A stretch of DNA of 64,000 nucleotides from Bimuria novae-zelandiae CBS 107.79 (GCA_010015655.1 ML976717.1:182963-246962), one strand, 5' to 3'; positions 1 to 12,079 are shown, numbered from the stretch's first letter. Numbers and translations are program-made. The notes: generated by a model not told the origin, from the sequence alone.

Positions 1-662
1 GCCCCCGCCACGGCACACCAGTGCCCAACCTCGCTATGCCGCTTGGATACATTTTCAGGGAAGAAAGAAAAACCAAAGGAAAAAAAGCAATATGTTGAAT
101 GTGTGCAGTGCAGTCAGAAGCGAACGAAAGATCAGTGAGGCAATTTAGGTTATTCCGACTTATTGTCGTCGATGTGGATAGGGTCAAATGAGAGGAAGGA
201 GTGTTGTGCTTCAAGAGAGTCGAGGAGAGACGCAAAGAGAATACAATAAAGCAAATGATTGAAAGAGAAAAGAAATTTTGGAGTGCTGATAAAACTTCCT
301 CCCTGGCAGAATCCAAACGCAGTCCAGCAAACCATATCAAGCCTGTGTGAGCCGCCCCGTATCCGTTACTTTTACCCATGATGTCCGCCAGGCTGTTGTG
401 ACATTTAGATGATTCCCCTGAACACCATTCCACGCTCAAGCCCGTCCAGAAGGTATCAAACACCGTCGCCGAAAAGATCTCCAGTCTATGTTCACCCGCC
501 ATACCATAACATGCCTGCAAATGCCGCAAATCTTAAACCATTCTGTGAAAAAGTGCCCATGCAGTGAGATCTTGCCTGCGCCTTCCTAGCCGAGAAATCC
601 GTCCCATGCCAAAATGCTCGAGCAAGATCCAAGCCTCGATGCCGATGTATGTACGAAAAAGT
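1..662. other. Gene-free left edge
   Basis: I see no supportable gene here. Open frames are short and have no family resemblance. The part next to position 662 should hold the 3' untranslated region of the minus-strand RNA-binding protein gene that ends at 663. Confidence 0.5.
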
Positions 663-2667
663 TTATGCTGGGGATTTGTTCGAGGCGTTGGACGCGTTGC
701 GGCGGTCATCGTTCACGGACAAACCACCAAATCCCGTCGAGAGGAAGGAGAAGGGATCGTTGCGTCCATCACCGCCGTTCACAGCTCCTTGGTTCGGGTA
801 TGGGTCGGCAGAACTGAATGCGGCCTCAGCAGAGCGGCTGTCGAATGGAGTAGAATGCATTCCATTAGGAGCGTATTGCGCTCCCATGGGCGGGTACGCA
901 CTAGCAGCACCCATCCCGGAGGGAAGAGCATAGGAGCTCGGAGGCCCGCCGTACTGCTGTGCAGGGTATCCTCCAGCAGCGAAGGGAGCCGCGCCGAATT
1001 GGCCAGCACCTGGGGTACCGCCCATGGAAGGCGGACCCATGCCGAAGCTAGAAGGCGTGTCCATCGGAGAAGGGAAGGCAGAGTCGGCGACCACAGCAGC
1101 ACCAGCACGGCTAGCACCGCAGCGGAGACACTGCACGTTCTTGGCGAAGTTGTGGTAGCCACAGCCGTTCTCACCGCACTTCCAGTCGCCAGCACGGAAC
1201 GGCACGACGCCATTTCCGCCACGGCCCATGTGGCCCTGTCCGCCGCCCATGCCGTGACCGTGGCCGTGACCCATGTGATGTTGAGGTGGGCCCATCATGG
1301 AGGGTGGGCCGTATCCGTAGCCACCGTAAGCCATTGGGTCGGCTCCGGGTGGGCCTTGTTGCATGGCCGGGAAGGAGCAGCGGAAACATGCTGTGCGACG
1401 TTGAAAGTTGGAGAAGCCGCAGGAGGGGCAGTTCCAGTCTCCTGGACGAGGGCGGTTCTTGCTGGGCGGGAACGGGCTCAAAATGTCGGCAGCGCGGTCG
1501 AGGACGCGGGGGGAGGATGGCGAGACTTCGATAGCCTTTTCGTTGAGGGCACGTCCGTTCATGCACAGACTCTCGGCGGCCTGGGACGTATTAGCAGCAA
1601 GCAACGGTTCGATGATCGCATCGTCTTACCTCTTCATGGGAGGAAAAGATGGCAAAGCCCGAGCCGGTCGGCTTGTGCTGGTCGGGTGTGCGCAGTGTCC
1701 AGAAGGCAATCGGACGACCGCCGAACTGGGTGAACCAACTTTCGAGCTCAGACTGGGTCGTATCATGGGGCAGCCCGCTCATATGCAGAATCTTACTCCG
1801 CTCAGAGAGGAATGCCCTCACGTCGGCGCGTGCGTCCATTGGTTTGGTGAGAACGTCAGGGTGATCTTGCGGGGGTTGAGACTTGCGGATGAGGCCGCGA
1901 AGTACACGAGCAAGTGTGACCGCCTCTTCCATGGCCCGCCTTGGCGAGGCAGGTGCGAGGGCCTGCAGGTGAAAGGGCAGGTTGTGTTTGATCGGGGCTG
2001 AAGACTGCACGGGCTCTACCTCAAGCGCTGCACAAATATTGGAAAGGGCACTAGAGCCAAACGGCAAGCTTTCTGGGTGGTGCGCCTGCCAGCGCTGGTA
2101 TTCCGTGCGCAGGTCGAAAGTGCGCGAATGTTGCAGGTACGGAGGCAAAACAACGGCTTTATCACGGGCCTCCCGAGGAAGCTGCACACGTAGGTCCCAG
2201 CTGTCCAGCGTGACAAACGCAAACTCAAGATTCTTCGTTAGGAGGTGCTCCTGGGCAAAAGCGTCGAACCGAGTGATGGCATCACGGAAGGTGCCTGCAT
2301 TGCGTACCTGATCCCAGGTGAGAGTCGTTAAGCTTGCTGCGGACGCCTGTGTCAGCCAATGCTCTCAGAAGTAAAAGGGTATGCGGAAGCCGAGGGAACT
2401 CACTGCAAAGTGCCGTAATGGGCGTGTTGACCGGTTTCACTAAAACGGATTCCCGATGAAGCTGAATGGCAGGTCAGTAACCGTGGGCCGCTGTGGGGTT
2501 GACAGGCATACCTCTTCGCAGCTCTTCGCATCAAGAAGTATCCAGCCCAGTTCAATAACTTCTGCGCTATCCTTAGTAACGTAGACGCCGTGCTCATCAC
2601 AAGTTGTTGCGACGTGAATCACAACATAACGGTCCAAATTGGGACTCTGCGGGCTCGCCGTAGACAT
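663..2667 (-). CDS. ERI1-like exonuclease-fold / RRM / double RanBP2 zinc-finger protein
   Basis: Four exons: 2667-2512, 2461-2404, 2336-1630 and 1580-663, giving about 612 residues. Introns have GTATGC, GTGAGT and GTAAG donors and CAG acceptors, and the frame closes exactly. Order of domains: a DEDDh/ERI1-type exonuclease fold at about residues 8-200, an RRM at about 253-330 (starting KILHMSGLP), and two RanBP2-type zinc fingers at about 354-380 and 438-462 (GDW-x-C..C...C..C pattern), with a Gly/Met/Pro/His-rich linker and tail. The first exonuclease motif reads HVATTC where active members have DxExTC, so the metal-binding Asp and Glu are replaced by His and Ala. A role in RNA binding is likely; nuclease activity is doubtful. 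Start chosen at the first ATG before the exonuclease fold. Related fungal proteins are usually annotated only as RNA-binding/zinc-finger proteins. Confidence 0.85.
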
Positions 2668-4388
2668 GGCTGCTATCCGGAGGGGATGGTTTTATTGGTT
2701 TTCAACGAGCTGCAGTCGAGCGTAGTTGCAGCAAGCCGATTCTGGGTTCACGGAGGAGATGGGAAGGTGCAGCGCGGGAAGGTGCGGTAGGTGCGAGTTG
2801 GGAAGGGAGAGAAGTGACAGCGGACGTCAGCGATGTGCGGGTCCAGCCACTATAAATCAAAGTTGCAAGCTAGACACAAGTGAAGGAGGGCAACGGATAA
2901 AAGCCTCGACGAGATAAGATGAAGCAGGCCCTGTGCAAAAGGTTCGGGAGGTCGAGGTGAGAGGAGGATGGCCGTGCGCAGTGTCCCTCTGCTGGGATTG
3001 GATTCGTGACGAATATTTCTAGAAGCTGGGAGCTAAGGCCTCGCGGCGAATGAAGCCTCCGCTATCACCGTTCACCACGGCAACGTGTGCTCCAACAACG
3101 GGTGGCGACACGAGTTGTATCTCTCACTGTTGAATTGAGTCCCAACTCAGTTGCACATTTCGCTCTCTTGAGCTCCTCGTAAAAGGTACCGCGCGTGCAG
3201 CTGGAGGCTCTGCCTGAGCGTGCGTGGCACCCGCGCGGCGGCTTGATTGGCATCTGAAACACACCACGACAGTGTAGAGCCTCCCATTCACGCCCGTGCG
3301 GACCCGTTCGCGGGCCATCCGCATGTGTTACACACTGTGTGGCCGTCCGGGTATTGACCGATACTGCGTACTCGGCGGGAGCTTACTGTCCTTCGACACC
3401 TTTGCCATTCTGTTCGCTCGCAGCGGCCGTTGCAGCACGTCTCCAAGTCTTTCCAACAAGGTTCAGGGGTCTACGCTGGCCCTATGGAGGGGGGAGGGAT
3501 ATCTTTGCTATTCACGCCTATGCTACAACGAGCACCGTGTCAGAAGGAGTCGCAGCACTGGAATCGTTCATAAGGCAACTGGATGTGATGCACAAAGAAG
3601 GAGTTGCAGCACGAAGCTGGCGTGGTCTACTGTGTACATATTGTTCCGTGTGGCTTGCCCCTATTCTGATGCCTCCTTGATCCCCATCTCTGGTACTCCA
3701 CTGTCGTAGAGTACCATGCTTGTCTGGCGCTTTGGCACTGCCAGTCAGCCCCCGCTGTCTCCCGCTCCACCTAGTCTCCAACAGTCTATTTCCAGCCTCC
3801 GCGGGGTCGGCGACAATGGGTTGAAGCGTTTGCAGTTGGCCAACACACCGAGGTGACGGAGTTACGAGCGGCAACACTGATCCATTGGCGTTGCTCCTTG
3901 CTATTCCTGGCACTAGCTGCCAGTGAAGCCAGCCTGACTACCTTTGTACGGAGTGGTACAACGATGGGGAGTAGGGCTGGTTAGCCAAAGCTCTCAAAGC
4001 AGCGTGCCCCTTTAAATACCTCCGCCTCCGACTTTCCAAGACCCACCGACGCGCTCGCCCCTGCACACGACTGCGGCACAACTTCCCTTGTGCTCATCCC
4101 AGGCGCATTATTGCGAACCCGCTGTCACGTCGTCTTCGTCCGGACGCTGCTGTTGTTCGTGCTTCATATTGCTGGACGCCGATTCGCCGCCTTTCCCTAC
4201 CCCATGTCTCGGCATCGCTCTCAAGCATCCCCACGAGAACGAGAGTAAGTAGACGTGGTTGCAGGCCGCAGCCTTGTTCATTACAAAACACGCCCCTCCC
4301 CCGCACCCGGTTACGTCCATATTAAATGCACCCGACCTTCGCCAATTGCGCCTTCTAATTGCCCGCCAGGACTTTCTCGTACCGCATC
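2668..4388. other. Divergent intergenic region
   Basis: About 1.7 kb between two divergently transcribed genes, so it should contain both promoters and 5' leaders. CT-rich stretches lie upstream of 4389. Open frames of up to 137 codons on the plus strand (3296-3709) have no recognisable domain and no start context I trust. No repeat or RNA gene seen. Confidence 0.5.
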
Positions 4389-6302
4389 ATGGGGTTTATG
4401 AAGAGGTTCCGTCGCCAAAAGAGCCCCAAGAATAAAGACCTGGCGCGCGACGACTTCGCCTTCCCAGCGTACCATGGACCCGATCAGACGCAGCGGCTGC
4501 CCGACAAGATTCTACGGCGCATTTTCGAAGAAGTATGTCCGCACGCAAGCGACGAGTCACTCGAGGCGAGCGAAGACTCTGGACATGATGGCTGCATGAA
4601 TTGCGACATGCGCGATCTGGCACACTGCGCCCTCACCAAGCGACAATGGTACGGTGTTGCGGCTGGTCTACTGTGAGTGATGACCATGTGGGAAGCCTCG
4701 TGCAGCTGTCATCCACTGCAAGTCGCTCAGGATATCGGAGGACAATGACAGGCGAGGTGTCTATCACCCAGTCACCCGGTCGTGGGTGCGTTGGTCTGTC
4801 ATCGTATATCTTGGGCGACGCAGTAGCATACATGTGCCGGGGCGTCTCTCTTTCCCACCACGTGTGGCGACTTGGGAAGGCACGAGCTGACAAATGCCAG
4901 GTACAAGAGCATTCGCCTCGATGCTGTACACTATTGTGAACTCGAAGAAGTGTACGCAGAGGAGCGTAGGCGCAAGTCGCGCGGCGGCGATCTTGACCCT
5001 CCGACATTGCGGCTGCAGCAGTTATGCCGGACAGTCCGTGAGAACCACCACATCGGCTCCCGCGTCCGCTTTATAAAGCTTCCGTACATGACCCGCGAGT
5101 CTTGCAAGGCGGATCTTGCGCGAACCGTGTCCGTATGCCCGAATCTAGAGCACATTGACCTCCCCGATGGCTTCTGCAACGGCGACCCAACGTGCCACAC
5201 GCTGCGGCAAGAGCTACAGGCACGGTGCCCAAATATTCGGAAAATGAAGTACAATGAAGGCAGCGAGCGAGATTTAGAATCTCTTTTACACGGATATTGG
5301 CAGCAGTTACGTGTATTGGAGATCAACAAGGTCCAGATAGACCCGACGCTGCTAAGACGTGTGCTCGGCGTGCTTCCATGGCTGAGCGAAATCAGCTTTT
5401 CTGGAGTGCCCTGGATGAATGACAGTGTCTTCCATGGTGTCCAAGGAGTGTCCGACTTTCCGGCACTAGACACTTTGTCATTCCACAAAGTAGACAGTAT
5501 CACTGGACAGGGTTTGGCACAGTACCTGTCGAACCCCTTATGTCGGGATACTCTGCGAACGCTCAAGCTCAGGAGCTGCGCAGGCATACCGGTAGCCTCG
5601 CTGCACATTGTTCTCTCTGCAGCTCCGGCCCTTGTCAGTCTTGAGTATTCGACGACCGTCTCGGCCCCGCTGCCAATGGATCCTCTCCCTCCGATGACCT
5701 CCCGCAGCCTCCGCAAACTCAACTACGAAATTGTAGCCGGTACCGCGAATCAGATGTATTCCCCGGCCACCTCTCACTATCAATATCTCACAAACAGCCT
5801 TATGTCGGGCTCTTTGCCTGCTCTCCGCCAACTCTACGTCCGCGACCCAGACTTTCCAGAGACACTCACACTTGCCCCACCACTTCGTCCATTCGCAGAC
5901 GCTCCACCACAACGTGGCTTTTCCCAGCCTCTAGAAGTCTTCTCCAAGGGATTGGATGAGTTGGACTGGATCTTTACTTCTATCATGCCAGCCGATGCGT
6001 ACGGACGGAGAGGCTCCATGACTGGCGGTCGCCCTCTGAGCAGCTATTCAGCGAGTAAGGGCCTTGGACCGCAGTGGGGTGGTGACGCGAGAAAGAGTAT
6101 AGTTGTGCCCAATGGCTTCGGAGGTTTCCTCGCTGTTCCCGCCGATAACAATGATGGTCGTCCTAGGAGTGCAGGGCATCTCTCACCCGGCGGCGGCTTT
6201 GGCCACAGCCATACCCTGTCTCTGGGAGATAATGGCCCTGCTTTCCGGGGCAGTTTCATGGGTCACCAGAAGCGATCTTCGCGGGCGGACCTTTGGCGGT
6301 GA
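4389..6302 (+). CDS. F-box / leucine-rich-repeat-like protein
   Basis: Two exons, 4389-4672 and 4901-6302, separated by a 228-bp intron (GTGAGT donor, TGCCAG acceptor); about 561 residues. The ATG at 4389 opens MGFMKRFRRQK, a basic N-terminus. An F-box-like helix (LPDKILRRIFEEVCPHA) lies near residues 37-53, followed by a Cys/Asp-rich insert and a YKSIRL segment, as in fungal F-box proteins. The middle has LRR-type spacing (LEHIDLP, LRVLEINKVQI, LSEISFSG, LDTLSFHKV, LRTLKLRSCAG). The C-terminal 120 residues are Gly/Ser-rich and probably disordered. Such proteins recruit substrates to SCF ubiquitin ligases; the substrate is unknown. The stop at 6300 overlaps a possible donor (CGGTGAGC) with an acceptor TTCCTAG near 6380, so a longer C-terminus is possible. 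Confidence 0.75.
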
Positions 6303-7366
6303 GCCAACTGTGTCGCGCTCTTTTCCTTGCCTACTTTTCAATGTCTAATACCCCTTTTGCATTCACTTCTTACTTCCTAGGGTCAGGCGGGTTCTGGCTG
6401 GACGCATGCATGCATTGCCGGCGCTGGGGTAACATTTTCGGTGTTACGTGATCTCGAGCTCATGTGGAGAATTTGGGTTCTTCGTAGATGGTATAGCCTT
6501 ATCAATGAATGGGAAACCTGTCACGGTGTCGTTGGCTCTTTCTCTCGTACGTTCTCTGAAGAACGACCCTCACTACGTGGCTATCTACTACCCTACTGTA
6601 AGATATCTAACGTTGCCTGGTCTGTGTCGTTTTGGGACAATTGGCTCGTTACTTCAGTTATTGGTGCGGGTTCGTGTCCAAGAATGCCCGTCCGATTTTC
6701 CTGATGTTGTGCAGCCTCAGCATTCCTCGCTCATGTTTCCCTGGCAGGTACGACTTAGCCTGCCCAAATCGAAACCAGTGAAGGAACTCACCTAGAGATT
6801 TTACTTCCACGACCCGTTTCTCGCCATCAAGAAGACACCGCAAGCCGACATCCATAGTACAAATGTTCCATACAGAACCACAGTCGAGGCTGCAAAACAA
6901 TAGAGGGCATGGACTCGCAAGGATATCCACTGACCTCCCATCGCCCAGACGCAACCGCTACGACGCAACAATGTGTCACGAAGCCGCACACGGAACCGAA
7001 AAGTCAGACGAATAAAAACCCATCGTAGCACCCGCCGACACAAAATCTCCAGAACCAACAGATTATGCCACCACCCGCGCGATTCCCGCTTGCGCATCCA
7101 GCGCGGCCAAGAGTACGGTTCGTTGGCCGCGCTGTGCGCATCACACCAAATAGATTGCTCGCACCATTGTAGCTACTTGTACCTCAATACTTTCGTTCGG
7201 CCCGCCCGTCCTACGAAGGAACGGCCCATTGAAACTTGCATCACATCACTCCACGTCCAGAAGACGCCATGTGGCCCTCAGACAAGGTGTCAGACCTTGA
7301 AGCTCCTCCTTCACCTCCATTTCTACGCCGACATCCCTATGATTGGCTGTTTAGTGCATTGGGAGA
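6303..7366. other. Intergenic region between two plus-strand genes
   Basis: Likely the 3' UTR of the F-box gene and the promoter/leader of the GT25 gene. Open frames of around 90-195 codons (for example 6448-6795 and 6973-7557) show no domain and no codon pattern I can defend. No repeats noticed. Confidence 0.45.
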
Positions 7367-8743
7367 ATGGAAAGAACGAAAAGACGGCTTCTTATATTAT
7401 TAGTGCCTGTGTGCTGTTTGTTCTACCTTTCTCAGCATCATCGCGTGTTTTTTGCGCAGGGCACTTTCAATTTTGGTTCGAAGCTTTTGGATACAGACAC
7501 GTTGGAGGATCCGGTACATGGAGGTGTGAATGCAACTCTGGGGGTGAGTTTGGCTGAATGAGCGAGACGTGTCTATGCTGACGAGGAAGTAGTTTGGTGC
7601 AGTGGTCGCGGTTTCGCATGCGTCAAGTCCGAGAAGAGAAGGGCTTCTCTGGGCAGCTAAGTTGACTGGAGTCGAGATCACTATTCCACCGCAACCCCAA
7701 TGGACCGAAGATGATCTGCAGGCTTTCAAGAGCAAGAAGAGCAGCAAGATCGATAGGGGTAGTGCGTTGGCATGGATGGGCCATTTGAACGCATTGAGAT
7801 GGTATGTAGTACTTTCCTTCGCGGATAAAGGCACCAGCGCTGTACGAACACTCATTGGGAGAGCAAAACACGAAGATTGATCGTTACTACATCCTCCCAA
7901 ACGCCCACTCCGATCCATCACACTGACACTGCCAGGTTCCTCTCCACCCCGTTCGAAACCGCCCTGATAATCGAAGACGACGTCGACCTCTCCCTCCACC
8001 TCCCTTCCCAAATTACACTCGCCTCCCACGCCCTCCGCACCCTCCTCACCCCCACTGCTACCCTCTCAATCCCAAACACCACCATCAACACAGACCCGCA
8101 CTTCTGGGCTGCCCCCTCTACCTGGGAGATCCTCTGGCTCGGCCACTGCAACGACGCCGCCTCTCCGCACCACATCCTCACGCACCCCTCCCTCGCCTAC
8201 CCAGACCCGCACATGCCGCCGCTCTCTTCCATCGCCGCTCCAGCGTCTGACCTACTGAGATCCTTCAATCTCTCGGATACAAGGCTGGTGTACAAGTCCT
8301 ACTGGCCGCTCTGCACCTTCGCCTACGCCGTCACGCGTGCCTCCGCTGCGCGTATTCTTTCTGCGTACGCCACAGAAGGTCCGGACGGGTGCGTCGCGTA
8401 TGATGTGCGCATGCTGGAGGCGTGTCGGGACCATGGCTGGAAGTGTTGGACCGTTGCGCCGGAGCTGTTTCATCATATGGCTGGCAAGAGCGAGATTGCT
8501 GCGTTGAACGACGTACAAGCTAAAAATGGTTCAGATAACAAGGGTGCTCAGAGGCAAGAGGAGACAGAGCGGAGGGGCCCAAGTGTGAATATTGAGTGTG
8601 CAGCGAGGAACGAGGGGTTGTGGGTTGATAAGGAAGATACTGAGGGGCGACGGGTGATGTTGGAGAAGGTGCGGGAGGCGGGTAGGAAGGGTGAGTGTTT
8701 TGTGGGAGAGCGTGGACAGCGGACGCTGGCGGGAATGCATTAA
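7367..8743 (+). CDS. Glycosyltransferase family 25 (LPS-biosynthesis type), type II membrane protein
   Basis: Three exons: 7367-7543, 7593-7801 and 7936-8743, about 397 residues; phases close exactly (NATLG|FGAVVAVSHASSPRRE and ALRW|FLSTPFE). A basic N-terminus followed by a hydrophobic stretch (LLILLVPVCCLFYLS, about residues 8-22) suggests a signal anchor, hence a Golgi or secretory-pathway lumenal enzyme. The GT25 hallmarks are the start of the catalytic domain with an SSPRRE..L motif, a GxxGCxxSH-like region (ALAWMGHLNALRW) and the acidic EDDVD motif of the nucleotide-sugar/metal site. A TFAYAVTRASAARIL segment follows, as in fungal members. Donor and acceptor sugars cannot be deduced. 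The last 90 residues are charged and low-complexity. Confidence 0.85.
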
Positions 8744-9532
8744 GTGAGTGGTATATTGAGGTGGGTTTGATTAAGGACATGGCATGTGTTGGCTTCGCTG
8801 AACTGGTAGATGTTATTTATTGCTTTCATTCATCGACCTGTTGTGCGTCACGTCAACAGGCTCTACGAAACTTTTGTTTCCGATTCTCAGATCGAGCCGG
8901 TTTGCTCGTCCTTCCTCCACACCATGCCCTCCGGAAGGGTCTTCCATTGCAAGCTATCATCCAACAGCCCCTCCATCTTCCTCCACTCAGCCTTTATCGT
9001 CTTGACTCTTTCAGCATCTCTTGGTACAATTTTTCCGGGAAGGCTTTCGGCAGAACGAACAGTCCTTCTGTTAGGTTGTCTGCGTCAGGCACGATTTCCT
9101 TACCATCAGCATCATCAGCTTTTTGGAAGCTAAAGGCCCAGAGTAGTCGAGACATGCTAAGGAACAGTGACCGCTCGCCGATGTGCATGCCTTGACACAG
9201 CCGCCGACCAGCACCGAAGACGAAATGATCGCGCTTCGAGGCGTCAGGATTGCTCGCAGCTTCCGCTGCTGTCTGGTGGTCATCAATGTATCGAGCAGGG
9301 TCGAAGCGACGTGGATCCGGATGACGTATGGGATCCATGTGTACAGCCCAGACGTTCCACATAGCGCCAGCGCCCTTTGGAATTTTGTAGCCTATATACT
9401 CGTCAGCTCGAATGACAGCATGCGGGACTCCAAGGATGTCGGTGGACATCCAGCGCATACTCTCTTTGACACAACCGCGGATGTACGGTAGGTTTGGCTC
9501 ATCTTCCAGAGTAGGGAAACGATTACCACATA

Positions 9533-9588
9533 AGTCGGGCACCCTAGTTTCCGACACCCCCCATTTTCCGACACCCCGCCAAATTTCG
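9533..9588 (+). repeat. Left terminal inverted repeat of the Fot/pogo element
   Basis: The first 28 bases match the reverse complement of the right end exactly; similarity then continues with small differences to about 56 bp. The repeat contains two copies of TTTCCGACA(C/G)CCC, which may be transposase-binding subrepeats. Confidence 0.9.
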
Positions 9589-11403
9589 CCGCTGCCACCA
9601 CTCTACGTTGCGAATGTGCTCACAGCTTCATCAAATAATTTTAAAAAAGCATTAAAAAAATCGTATTTAAAGGATTTTAATCGCTTTCTTTATCTACACT
9701 TAAATCACGATTAAGATACCATCATATTAGTTATTAATTCCATGCTAAACATTACACTAATAATTACTTTACTTCCTCCTTAGAGCTACTCTCTTCCTAT
9801 ATAATAATAACCCCTTACTCTACGCTTCTCACCTTACAAACACGTTAAGTAGGCTCTTAATTAGTTTAAGAGAGAACTTTTACAAGACTTATAAAGAGAT
9901 TATTTAGATTAGTTACAACTTTACAGCATTTTAGCAGGTTAGCTTGCTCTACCTACTTACGCAAGGAAGCAATCTTATAGTCTTATATAGTAACTATTAT
10001 TAAGGTATAGTTAAACGCTATAGTAGTAAGCTAAACGCATTATCGTGTAGTTAGTAAGAAGTTCTTTCTAGAAAATAGCTTTACAATATTGCTACCGCGT
10101 TTTGGCGTCCTAATATCCATAGTAGAAGGGGGTGGTGTTGACGGCCGTTCGCGCACTACTACCCAGCGAGAACCTAAGGGCTTCCTTACGCTCTTAGGGT
10201 ATAAGCCTATTGCCTTCCACCTAGATTAGATACACTGCTCTTAAAGGCCAATTTTACGTGCTTTTGCATAAAATTCGAGAAACTTGGCCTTCCTAAGCTT
10301 TGTTTTATCTATCTAAGCTATATATTTGCTAACAAAGCGCCGATACGCCGCCTTCAGACTTAAGAAACAGCCTAAATCTAAAGGCTAGAGTAGATGTAAA
10401 GTATAAGCAGGGAAAAATAGTAAGTAGATATTATTTAAGTAATATATAGTTATAAATTTATCTAAAGTATAACTACTATAGCTGTTAACAATAAGTAACC
10501 GTGCCTTAGAGGGATTATTAGGCTTAGTCTATAGTAAAAACACCTTTTCTAGCCACTTAATAGCGATGTTATTACTTATCTATCTATTTTACAAAAAGGT
10601 AACATGCTAGCCTAGGTTCTAAGCCAAAAACTCCTTCTTAAACTACTGCTCCTAGATGCTCTTAGCCTTAAAGATAATAAGGGGGTCTAGAGCGACACCA
10701 AGCGCAGAGATACACTCTACTATAGAAGTCTAAGTATAAGTATTTATTATTTTAACTAGTACGACGTTCGGGCTCTCCTGTAAAAAGCCTATAATAAGCC
10801 TATTAATACCCTAGCCCTCTATAATACTACCCTTATTGGCATTATACTTGCGCCGGGGGGGAATCTAGCTTACTATTTTATATAGGTTAAACAAGTGCCT
10901 AATATTTTCTAAAGTAGCCTTATTTACGCGTTCCTAGCTAGTCTAGTAATCTAACTTTAACTTAATAACTAGGTAGTATTATATAAAGTAACTAGTCTAC
11001 TTCTTCCCTAGGTTCTTATAGTTACCCTATTACTTAAAAATAATAATTATAATAGCCTATACTTGCGCGTGCGTTAGCGTATAACTAAAAGCTTCTTACT
11101 AAAGAATTTATTTCTCTAAAAGCTCTTCTTAAATAGTTATAAGCTATTATTTACTATTATAAGCGTACTAATAGGGTTAGGCACTATTAAAGTAGCCGCG
11201 AAGAGTATTGCGTGGGACCTTATATTAGGTAGTAGTAGTAGCTAAAGTAACCCTAGATTTAAGGTTTACGAGCGCATTCTAGACATCTTCTTTTATATAT
11301 CTAGCTATTTAAAGGTAGCGAAAATAGTGCAAAAAATATTTTTAAAATTAGTAAAAAATTAAGTTATTTAAAGTTAATATTCGGTCATGGTGCATAGTGG
11401 GGG

Positions 11404-11459
11404 GCGAGGTTGCGGGGCTGTCGGAAACTATGGGGTGTCGGAAACTAGGGTGCCCGACT
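11404..11459 (-). repeat. Right terminal inverted repeat of the Fot/pogo element
   Basis: Mirror of the left end: it finishes CTAGGGTGCCCGACT before the TA at 11460-11461. It also carries two internal copies of the TGTCGGAAACTA subrepeat (near 11419 and 11436). Confidence 0.9.
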
Positions 11460-12079
11460 TACGCAGTCGAGCTCTTCCTGTGCAGCCTTGACCACTTCAT
11501 GGAAAAGCACCATGGCTTGGATGACTAAATTGCGTTAGCGAAGACATTATCTTGAGATTCGACCTCAGAAATACTTGCAGCCTATAAGAGTCGCAGCAGT
11601 AGTGTCAGGGCCCGCCTCAAGCAACGATCCGCTCGTATAGCCGGCGAGTGCATCAGAGAAGCCTTCCTCGGCTTGGCGGTCCCGTTTTTGATGGCTTTCT
11701 TGATATTCATCCAGTGGCCAATGTACAGTTCACTCTCCTTCTTGTGCAGTTTCTTGGTATACCGCCATCCTTTAGCATGGGCACCGAAAATCCTGTCGCA
11801 GAGACGGCACGGTATCCTGACTGTTGAGCAATGAACAGGGCAGTAGTTCTCGAGCCTCAAATATCCTCAGTGTGTCCTTAGCACTTCGCATCCAACTGCC
11901 CATTACGACCCACGAGAGCGCTTGCTAGCATTTCATTGTGTCCATTTCCCTCGACAATAACACTCATTCCTCAGATGGGAGGTAACTTCATTATCGAAGC
12001 ATAGACCGAGTTTGCCATTGCTGCTTTAACCATTGTCTTGTGACTGTACTCTAGTATCAAACAGCGAGGATGAAGGGCA

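Larger units (their letters stand above)
9533..11459 (-). mobile_element. RIP-degraded Fot1/pogo-type (Tc1/mariner superfamily) transposon
   Basis: The element is 1,927 bp, bounded by TA on each side (9531-9532 and 11460-11461), the target duplication of Tc1/mariner elements. Its ends are inverted repeats starting AGTCGGGCACCCTAG. The interior is AT-rich and stop-ridden, but on the minus strand pieces of a DDE_1 transposase can be read across stops: an HTH-type NYKNLGKK segment and LDYQTSQERVNKATLENI-like stretch near 10900-11020, a region resembling the second catalytic motif (IVNSYSSY) near 10480, a PLDLGCF motif with the third Asp near 10370, and the tail (WKAIGLYPKSVRKPL) near 10170-10230. 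The length matches the usual ~1.9 kb of Fot1-like elements. No intact transposase remains, so it is immobile on its own. It interrupts a P450 gene. Confidence 0.92.
8887..11870 (-). pseudogene. Cytochrome P450 pseudogene split by a transposon
   Basis: Minus-strand P450 remains lie on both sides of a transposon (9533-11459). Downstream of it are the K-helix ExxR (KESMR), a DPRRFDPARY PERF-type motif and the haem loop FGAGRRLCQG at about 9200-9190, plus the C-terminus. Upstream of it (11462-11870) are an I-helix AG-x-DTT motif and preceding helices. Removing the element and one TA lets the frame run straight from the upstream to the downstream part. The gene has further damage: a frame change and apparent loss of several residues near 11655-11670, and a one-base loss near 9040, after which a plausible C-terminus continues in another frame to a stop at 8887-8889. 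The N-terminal third is missing or unrecognisable. Fungal group-I P450s of this look act on secondary metabolites or xenobiotics; the substrate is unknown. Confidence 0.85.

Noticed and set aside
564..1733. 389-codon plus-strand open frame
   Set aside because: It lies opposite the zinc-finger gene, whose minus-strand product has clear RRM and RanBP2 motifs; the plus frame has no domain and is a shadow.
3296..3709. 137-codon plus-strand frame in an intergenic region
   Set aside because: No domain, no convincing start context, and overlapping frames of similar length exist on the other strand.
4931..5722. 263-codon minus-strand frame opposite the F-box/LRR gene
   Set aside because: No domain; antisense shadow of a conserved coding exon.
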